Below, one piece after another: positions 6,660 to 10,837 of a stretch of DNA of 10,837 bases. Origin of the DNA: an uncultured Campylobacter sp. (lineage in GTDB: Bacteria; Campylobacterota; Campylobacteria; Campylobacterales; Campylobacteraceae); NCBI RefSeq assembly GCF_937890585.1, contig NZ_CALACG010000169.1, forward strand, positions 1-10,837, read 5' to 3'. The notes under the pieces are model-generated. The model worked only from the letters and a program-made list of their open reading frames with translations, did not search any database and was not told the origin of the DNA. The stretch's first letter is position 1, and every line of letters starts with the position of its first letter. The translations under genes were made by a program, and so were the position numbers.

Positions 6660-7806
6660 CTATAACTCCTAAAGCCAGTGCCCAAAACAAGAGCATCAAA
6701 AGTGCGTTTTCATGGTGAAATGTCGTGTTTGCAAGTGAAATTACGTTTTGAAAAACAAGCATCAAAAGCGCTAGAAAAACTATGCTGTTTTGCCTGAAAT
6801 TTTTAATAAATTTAATAAAAAGTGATAGTTGAAATACTAAATATGCAAGCAGAGCGATGATGCCTTTTTCGGTTAAGAATGTTAAAAAGGTGTTGTGCGC
6901 GTGAGATACATTGACTTCAACGTTGCCTGGAAAATATTTTGTTATATCTATGGTTTTAAACTCGCCAGATCCTATACCAAAGAAAGGATGCTCAAGCCAA
7001 GTATAAAAAGCGCTAGCAAAGATCGGATATCTCGTCTCTGACCCTGTAACACCTCTTGTTAATTTGCTATAAATTCTTATATCTTGAGTGATATTTGCTG
7101 ATATATATGTATAGGAAAAAATTATGGCGATAAATAAAATTATTAGGCCAAGTGATACATTAAAGCTAGTTTGCTTATTTGCGATTTGATAAAACAAGAT
7201 AGAAAAAGTAATAACAGGCAAAAGATACATGGCGGCTCTTGAACCAGTAATCATAACTCCCAACGCGCAAATTCCTGCTATTACTATACATATATTTTTT
7301 TCATATATTTTTTTTAGCTCACCCATTGATATTAAAGCTATACAAAGGACTAGTAGCATAAATATTGCACTGTGGTTTACATGACCGATTGATTTAAGCT
7401 CAAAAAGTGCAGCTGGATCACTTGAAGTAAATTTTTTTATACAAGCTGGGATAAAAGCGGTGATCAGGCCAACAAATAAGGCAAAAAACAGAAATTTAAA
7501 GTTTATTTTCTCGGCTCCAACGCTTCTAGCTACAAAGAAAAATAACATACATCTTAGTGGGTCAAGAGTTCTTGAAGGCGAAACACCGTTTATGAGGCAG
7601 CTTATAAATGTAATCAAAACAAATATAAAAAGCGAGATATTTATAACATCGAATTTAAATTGTTTTTTTTCTTTGACACAGATATAAATTCCAACCAATA
7701 CAAAAAGTGTAAGTGAAATTTGTTTTAAGCCCTCGGTAACTGGTAGCGTAAATAATAAAATAACCAAAAAAAGATTGTAGATCTTGGCTATTATGTCATT
7801 TTTCAT
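6631..7806 (-). CDS. O-antigen ligase/polymerase family membrane protein (Wzy_C)
   Basis: This 391-residue protein consists almost entirely of hydrophobic helices, roughly ten to twelve, as in WaaL and Wzy. The cytoplasmic start is followed by a first helix at about 10-25. TGSRAAM with R190 and a large periplasmic loop containing EHPFFGIGSGEF and SHAHNTFLTF (H302, H304, N305) match the Wzy_C pattern, where an arginine and a histidine serve undecaprenyl-linked glycan transfer. It would either ligate O-chain to lipid A-core in the periplasm (WaaL) or polymerise repeat units (Wzy). Sequence alone does not separate these; linkage to waaF favours ligase. AAAGGGA just before the ATG supports this start. 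It is first in the minus-strand operon. Base content is much lower in G+C than dnaE (14 of 60 at 7081-7140), and it holds two A8 tracts in the coding sense. Confidence 0.85.
   Translation of the reverse strand: MKNDIIAKIYNLFLVILLFTLPVTEGLKQISLTLFVLVGIYICVKEKKQFKFDVINISLFIFVLITFISCLINGVSPSRTLDPLRCMLFFFVARSVGAEKINFKFLFFALFVGLITAFIPACIKKFTSSDPAALFELKSIGHVNHSAIFMLLVLCIALISMGELKKIYEKNICIVIAGICALGVMITGSRAAMYLLPVITFSILFYQIANKQTSFNVSLGLIILFIAIIFSYTYISANITQDIRIYSKLTRGVTGSETRYPIFASAFYTWLEHPFFGIGSGEFKTIDITKYFPGNVEVNVSHAHNTFLTFLTEKGIIALLAYLVFQLSLFIKFIKNFRQNSIVFLALLMLVFQNVISLANTTFHHENALLMLLFWALALGVIDEKNSIFKN
6666..6670 (-). promoter_or_regulatory. Ribosome binding site of the WaaG-like gene, inside the ligase gene
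   Basis: AGGAG (CTCCT on the plus strand) lies six bases before the ATG at 6659, within the last codons of the ligase gene. It fixes the start of the downstream gene and the 29-base overlap. Confidence 0.7.
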
Positions 7807-7832
7807 GTAATCCCTTTAAAATTTAAGTAGAT

Positions 7833-7841
7833 ATTTTAGCA
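7833..7841 (-). promoter_or_regulatory. Candidate promoter of the ligase-waaF operon
   Basis: On the minus strand this reads TGCTAAAAT, an extended -10 (TGn plus TAAAAT). Transcription would begin near 7826, about 20 bases before the ligase ATG and just ahead of its ribosome binding site. No clear -35 is present, as is usual in Campylobacter. Confidence 0.45.
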
Positions 7842-7859
7842 TTGCTGAACTAAAAATAA

Positions 7860-7891
7860 TATACAATTAAACAAAAAGTAGTTTTTAAAAT
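7860..7891 (+). promoter_or_regulatory. Candidate promoter(s) for the plus-strand glycan genes
   Basis: Two -10-like elements face the GT4 gene at 7944: TATACAAT at 7860-7867 and TAAAAT at 7886-7891. They would give leaders of very roughly 70 and 45 bases. The region is so AT-rich that chance matches are expected, so which one is used, if either, is uncertain. Confidence 0.25.
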
Positions 7892-7894
7892 AGC

Positions 7895-7906
7895 AAAAAC
7901 GTTTTT
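7895..7906. repeat. Perfect 12-bp palindrome in the divergent promoter region
   Basis: AAAAACGTTTTT is self-complementary and lies between the divergent start codons (7806 and 7944), 37 bases before the plus-strand ATG. It could be an operator; the single CG step in an otherwise A/T tract is the only distinctive point. No regulator can be named. Confidence 0.3.
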
Positions 7907-7943
7907 ATCGAATAAAAAAATAAAAGAATTTAAAGAGTAAAAA

Positions 7944-8993
7944 ATGATAAACATACTTGAGCTTGAAAGCTCTTTGGGATTTGGTGGGCAGGAGCACCGT
8001 ACGCAGCGTGTGATAAATGGACTGGATAAGAGCAAATTTAAGGTTTTTTATGGGTTAAATCCTGGCTCAAAAAGCCTTGAAAAGCAGATAGAGTGCGAAT
8101 TTGTCGAGTTTAACCTCAAAAAGTCTTTTAATATCTTTGAAATTTTAAAAATTTGCAAATTTGTAAAGAAAAATAATATAAAAATCATCTCAACTCACTC
8201 TGGCAAAGACGGCACAATAGGCGCGATCGTGGGCAAGATTTGTGGCGTTAGCGTGGTTCGCACTAGGCATTTGCAACTACCTATAAGCTCCCCAATACCT
8301 TACAACCTAAGCACAAAAGTGGTCGGCGTTTGCAACTCAGTCTGCGCTGATCTTATAAAAAGAGGCGTTAAAAAAGAGAAGGTACTAAAAATTTACACTG
8401 GCATCGATACGCAAAAATACACGCCAGAATTTAAGATAAATATGAAAAAAGAATTTGGGCTAAGTGACGACGTGGTGGGCATTTGTATCGTGGCAGTGCT
8501 AAGAGCTGCTAAAAATCATAAGCTCTTAATCGATGCATTTAGCGAGCTGAATTTAGAAAAATCAGCCCTTTTTATCGTAGGTGATGGCCCACAAAATAAA
8601 AATTTACACGAGTATATAAAAGATAAGAAAAATATCTTCATGCTTGGCAACAGAACCGATGTGAGCGACTTTTTAGGCTCGCTTGATATCTGTGTGCTAC
8701 CTTCTGATATGGAGGCGATCGGCGGGGCGCTGCTTGAGGGGTCTTCGTGTAAACTAGCTACTATCGGAAGCGACGTGGGCGGACTTGGCGAGGCGGTAAG
8801 CGACGGCAAGAGTGGATTTTTATTTCAAAATGGCAACAAAGAGGAGTTAAAAAAGGTGCTTGAAAGGCTCATTTTGGATGAAAATTTAAGGAAGCAGATG
8901 GGTGAGTTTGGCAGAGAGTACGTAAAAGAGACATTTAGTATCGAAAAAATGATAGAAAACACACAAAATTTATATATGGAACTTGCAAAATGA
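7944..8993 (+). CDS. GT4 family glycosyltransferase
   Basis: This 349-residue GT-B transferase has no signal peptide. GGQE at 14-17 is the N-terminal loop; a Rossmann-like half follows with THSGKDG and RTRH stretches. The donor-binding half begins near residue 180 with RAAKNH (187-192, R187 and K190 being the usual phosphate contacts). It continues with VGDGP and ends with E-x7-E as EAIGGALLE (E257, E265), then GGLGEAV and GKSGFLF. It should transfer a sugar from a nucleotide donor to a lipid-linked or core acceptor on the cytoplasmic side; which sugar is unknown. AAAGAG at 7932-7937, six bases upstream, supports the ATG. Its stop overlaps the start of the deacetylase gene (ATGA, 8990-8993), so the two products are probably made together and may act in sequence. 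It is divergent from the ligase operon. Confidence 0.88.
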   Translation: MINILELESSLGFGGQEHRTQRVINGLDKSKFKVFYGLNPGSKSLEKQIECEFVEFNLKKSFNIFEILKICKFVKKNNIKIISTHSGKDGTIGAIVGKICGVSVVRTRHLQLPISSPIPYNLSTKVVGVCNSVCADLIKRGVKKEKVLKIYTGIDTQKYTPEFKINMKKEFGLSDDVVGICIVAVLRAAKNHKLLIDAFSELNLEKSALFIVGDGPQNKNLHEYIKDKKNIFMLGNRTDVSDFLGSLDICVLPSDMEAIGGALLEGSSCKLATIGSDVGGLGEAVSDGKSGFLFQNGNKEELKKVLERLILDENLRKQMGEFGREYVKETFSIEKMIENTQNLYMELAK

Positions 8994-9760
8994 GCGTAAC
9001 GGTTTTGATGTATCACCACGTGCTTGAAAAGAGCGGATTTATCGCTAGTAGCGTGGATGAGTTTAGATCGCACATGAAATTTCTAGCCGAAAATGACTAT
9101 AAAACGCTAAGCATAAATGAATTTATCGCATACAAAAAGGGTGAGCTTGAGGTGCCTAAAAAGAGCGTTTGCATAACATTTGACGATGGCTGGATGGACA
9201 ACTACATCTATGCCTATCCTATCGTGAAAGAATTTGGATTAAAAGCAAATATATTTATAATAACTGGCTGGATAGAAGCGGCGCAAAAGGCTCATGAGAT
9301 GAGGCCTGCTAGCTTTTTAAACGTTGATCACAACGAATGTAAGAGGCTTGCTCCAAGTAGGCCGCAAGATGTGATCTTAAATTTAGAACAGATCGAGAAG
9401 ATGAGTGAGTGCTTTTATTTTCATTCGCATACGCATGGGCATTTTGATAACTATTTTGGACAGCTAAGTCTGGACGAGGAATTTGGCCTTTGTCGTGAGT
9501 TTATGAAGAAAAACTTTGGCTTTGAGGATGAAGCACTTTGTTGGCCGCGTGGTAAATACAATGACGAGTATCTAATAGCTGCGAAAAAGCATGGCTACAA
9601 GGCATTTTTCACGACAAAGCGCGGCATAAACAAGGCTGATGGCAACCTTGAAGAGATAAAACGCATAGTAACAAAACGTGATGAAAAATGGCTTAAAAAG
9701 ACTATGTTTATATATCAAAATGATATTTTAGGCTCGATCTACGCGGCGATAAGGTCTTAG
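8990..9760 (+). CDS. Polysaccharide deacetylase (CE4/NodB-type)
   Basis: This 256-residue metal-dependent deacetylase would remove acetyl groups from N- or O-acetylated sugars. It starts with MYHHV at 7-11, common in this family. TFDDGW at 63-68 gives the catalytic base D65 and metal ligand D66. HSHTH at 145-149 supplies the two metal histidines, and CWPRGKY at 184-190 is motif 3 with R187. There is no signal peptide or membrane anchor, so it probably works in the cytoplasm on a precursor glycan rather than on wall or exported polymer. The stretch between motifs 1 and 2 (about 80 residues) is longer than in minimal NodB domains and contains an Asn/His/Cys-rich segment. It overlaps the GT4 gene by 4 bases and has only a weak GGA nine bases upstream, which suggests translational coupling. 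The substrate is unknown; an N-acetylhexosamine placed by the partner transferase is a reasonable guess. Confidence 0.87.
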   Translation: MSVTVLMYHHVLEKSGFIASSVDEFRSHMKFLAENDYKTLSINEFIAYKKGELEVPKKSVCITFDDGWMDNYIYAYPIVKEFGLKANIFIITGWIEAAQKAHEMRPASFLNVDHNECKRLAPSRPQDVILNLEQIEKMSECFYFHSHTHGHFDNYFGQLSLDEEFGLCREFMKKNFGFEDEALCWPRGKYNDEYLIAAKKHGYKAFFTTKRGINKADGNLEEIKRIVTKRDEKWLKKTMFIYQNDILGSIYAAIRS

Positions 9761-9765
9761 TGGGC

Positions 9766-9771
9766 TAAAAT
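9766..9771 (+). promoter_or_regulatory. Candidate promoter for the GT2 gene
   Basis: TAAAAT following GGGC sits in the 40-base gap after the deacetylase. It would start transcription near 9779, about 20 bases before the ATG at 9801. The same GCTAAAAT core occurs in the minus-strand operon promoter. The GT2 gene may have its own promoter or be read through from upstream. Confidence 0.3.
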
Positions 9772-9800
9772 AAATAAATTTCAATACAAAAAGAGTGAAA

Positions 9801-10829
9801 ATGGCTATAAAAGTGAGTTTTATTATTGCTGTATATAACGCAGAGCAATACATCAAAAAGTGTGTCGATAGTATTTTGTGTCAAAGTTTAAGAGAAATTG
9901 AATTAGTTGTTGTTAATGATGGAAGCAATGATAAGACATTGGAAATTTTAAATAAGTTTAATGACGATAGGTTAAAAATTATTTCTCAAGAAAATACCGG
10001 TTCAACCATAGCCAAAAACAACGGTATAAAAATTTGCAGTGGTGAATATATCATTACAATTGATGCTGATGATTTTGTAGAGTTAGACTATGCTGAGAAA
10101 ACATATGAAGTTGCATCTAAATTTAATGCAGACATCGTAGTGACTGATATGTTTAAGGACTATACTGATAATTCAAAATTAATAAAAGACTATGACACTT
10201 CAGAAAAAATATCACCAATCAATAAAGACGAGTATTTTAGTAAGCTTATATTTGCAAAAGGAGTTCTGCATAATTTGGTAAATAAGCTAATTAGAACTGA
10301 AATTCTAAGACAAACTCCTTTTCCTGGCGGAATATTTTTAGCAGAAGACTTTGATACATATATAAAGGTCGTGGCTAAATCAAAAATCATAGTTAAGCTA
10401 AATGAGGCCTTTTATCACTATAGGATAGGTCAAAATAACACAAGTGGCTTTGAGAGCTTAAAGGGAGTAATGGATCATAAATTTGTTTATGACGACGTGA
10501 TGGAGTTTTTAAGGCAGATTAAAAAAGATGAGCCGAAATTGATGCAGATGCTAGAATATAGAAAGATAAAAGGAGTTTATTTGCCAGTCCTTTCATCAAG
10601 ACCTGACCTGTCAAATCAAAATTATATAGCTGGGCTAGATCTGATTTTTAATGATCTTAGTGAAATAGTAAAACTTAGTGGATTTAAAAAACTGAGATTG
10701 AAGTATAAAATTTTATTTTGGTTACTTCAAAGGATTAGTGATCGCCAAAAGGTTGTAAGAATTTTATATGCTTTTAATAGTTTTAAAAACTTTTTTTCTG
10801 GCAAAAAAATGAAAAATTTTAGAGCATGA
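9801..10829 (+). CDS. GT2 family glycosyltransferase
   Basis: This 342-residue GT-A transferase opens with SFIIAVYNAEQYI, then VVVNDGS (D40) and IDADDF (D88-x-D90, the metal-binding DxD). AEDFD at 181-185 holds the likely catalytic base. The C-terminal third is basic with a hydrophobic stretch (ILFWLLQRI) that may touch the membrane. It should add one sugar to a lipid-linked glycan or core; donor unknown. I start at ATG 9801 because AAGAG at 9791-9795 is correctly spaced for it; a GTG two codons earlier (9795) overlaps that site and is unlikely. The gene is notably AT-rich (14 G+C of 60 at 9901-9960, against 32 of 60 at 2281-2340 in dnaE), consistent with a separately acquired glycan gene. 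It lies 40 bases after the deacetylase. The stop codon falls just before the window end, so it is complete. Confidence 0.88.
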   Translation: MAIKVSFIIAVYNAEQYIKKCVDSILCQSLREIELVVVNDGSNDKTLEILNKFNDDRLKIISQENTGSTIAKNNGIKICSGEYIITIDADDFVELDYAEKTYEVASKFNADIVVTDMFKDYTDNSKLIKDYDTSEKISPINKDEYFSKLIFAKGVLHNLVNKLIRTEILRQTPFPGGIFLAEDFDTYIKVVAKSKIIVKLNEAFYHYRIGQNNTSGFESLKGVMDHKFVYDDVMEFLRQIKKDEPKLMQMLEYRKIKGVYLPVLSSRPDLSNQNYIAGLDLIFNDLSEIVKLSGFKKLRLKYKILFWLLQRISDRQKVVRILYAFNSFKNFFSGKKMKNFRA

Positions 10830-10837
10830 TCTTGTGG

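Noticed and set aside
9795..9800. GTG start two codons earlier for the GT2 gene
   Set aside because: It overlaps the ribosome binding site AAGAG (9791-9795), which is well placed for the ATG at 9801.
4644..10837. Poly-G/C phase-variable tracts in the glycan genes
   Set aside because: I looked for runs of eight or more G or C, as in C. jejuni surface loci, and found none.

Overview
The window looks like chromosomal DNA of an epsilonproteobacterium, most likely a non-jejuni Campylobacter (C. concisus-like). This rests on protein character (DnaE and WaaF recall Campylobacter homologues), moderate-to-low GC, the very frequent word AAATTT, AAGGA-type ribosome binding sites close to ATG, and extended -10 promoters without a clear -35. 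The species is an inference; no database was searched.

Layout. Positions 1-308 are non-coding and structured: a terminator-like hairpin whose right arm also forms a four-tract G-quadruplex motif on the minus strand, then several short palindromes, then the dnaE promoter. Positions 309-4643 (+) hold dnaE, the replicative DNA polymerase III alpha subunit, and 15 bases later a DUF6882-like gene of unknown role. These converge on a minus-strand operon (7806 to 4678) read as membrane O-antigen ligase/polymerase, WaaG-like GT4 glycosyltransferase and WaaF heptosyltransferase II, with overlaps of 29 and 4 bases. A 137-bp AT-rich divergent promoter region (7807-7943) separates it from a plus-strand set: a GT4 glycosyltransferase, a cytoplasmic-looking polysaccharide deacetylase overlapping it by 4 bases, and a more AT-rich GT2 glycosyltransferase that ends 8 bases before the window does.

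How the genes fit together. From about 4.7 kb onward this is a lipopolysaccharide/lipooligosaccharide assembly locus. WaaF adds the second heptose of the inner core, the WaaG-like enzyme probably extends it, and the plus-strand transferases and deacetylase probably build or modify outer-core or O-chain sugars. The Wzy_C-type membrane protein would join or polymerise glycan at the periplasmic face. Base composition is mosaic: dnaE and the core-type genes are richer in G+C, while the ligase and GT2 genes are clearly AT-rich, as is common for exchangeable surface-glycan genes.

I see no tRNA, rRNA, CRISPR array, insertion sequence, or poly-G phase-variation tract. Nothing here amounts to a clearly new defence or mobile system. 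The points most worth a second look are the G-quadruplex/terminator element before dnaE, the DUF6882 partner of dnaE, and the coupled glycosyltransferase-deacetylase pair.
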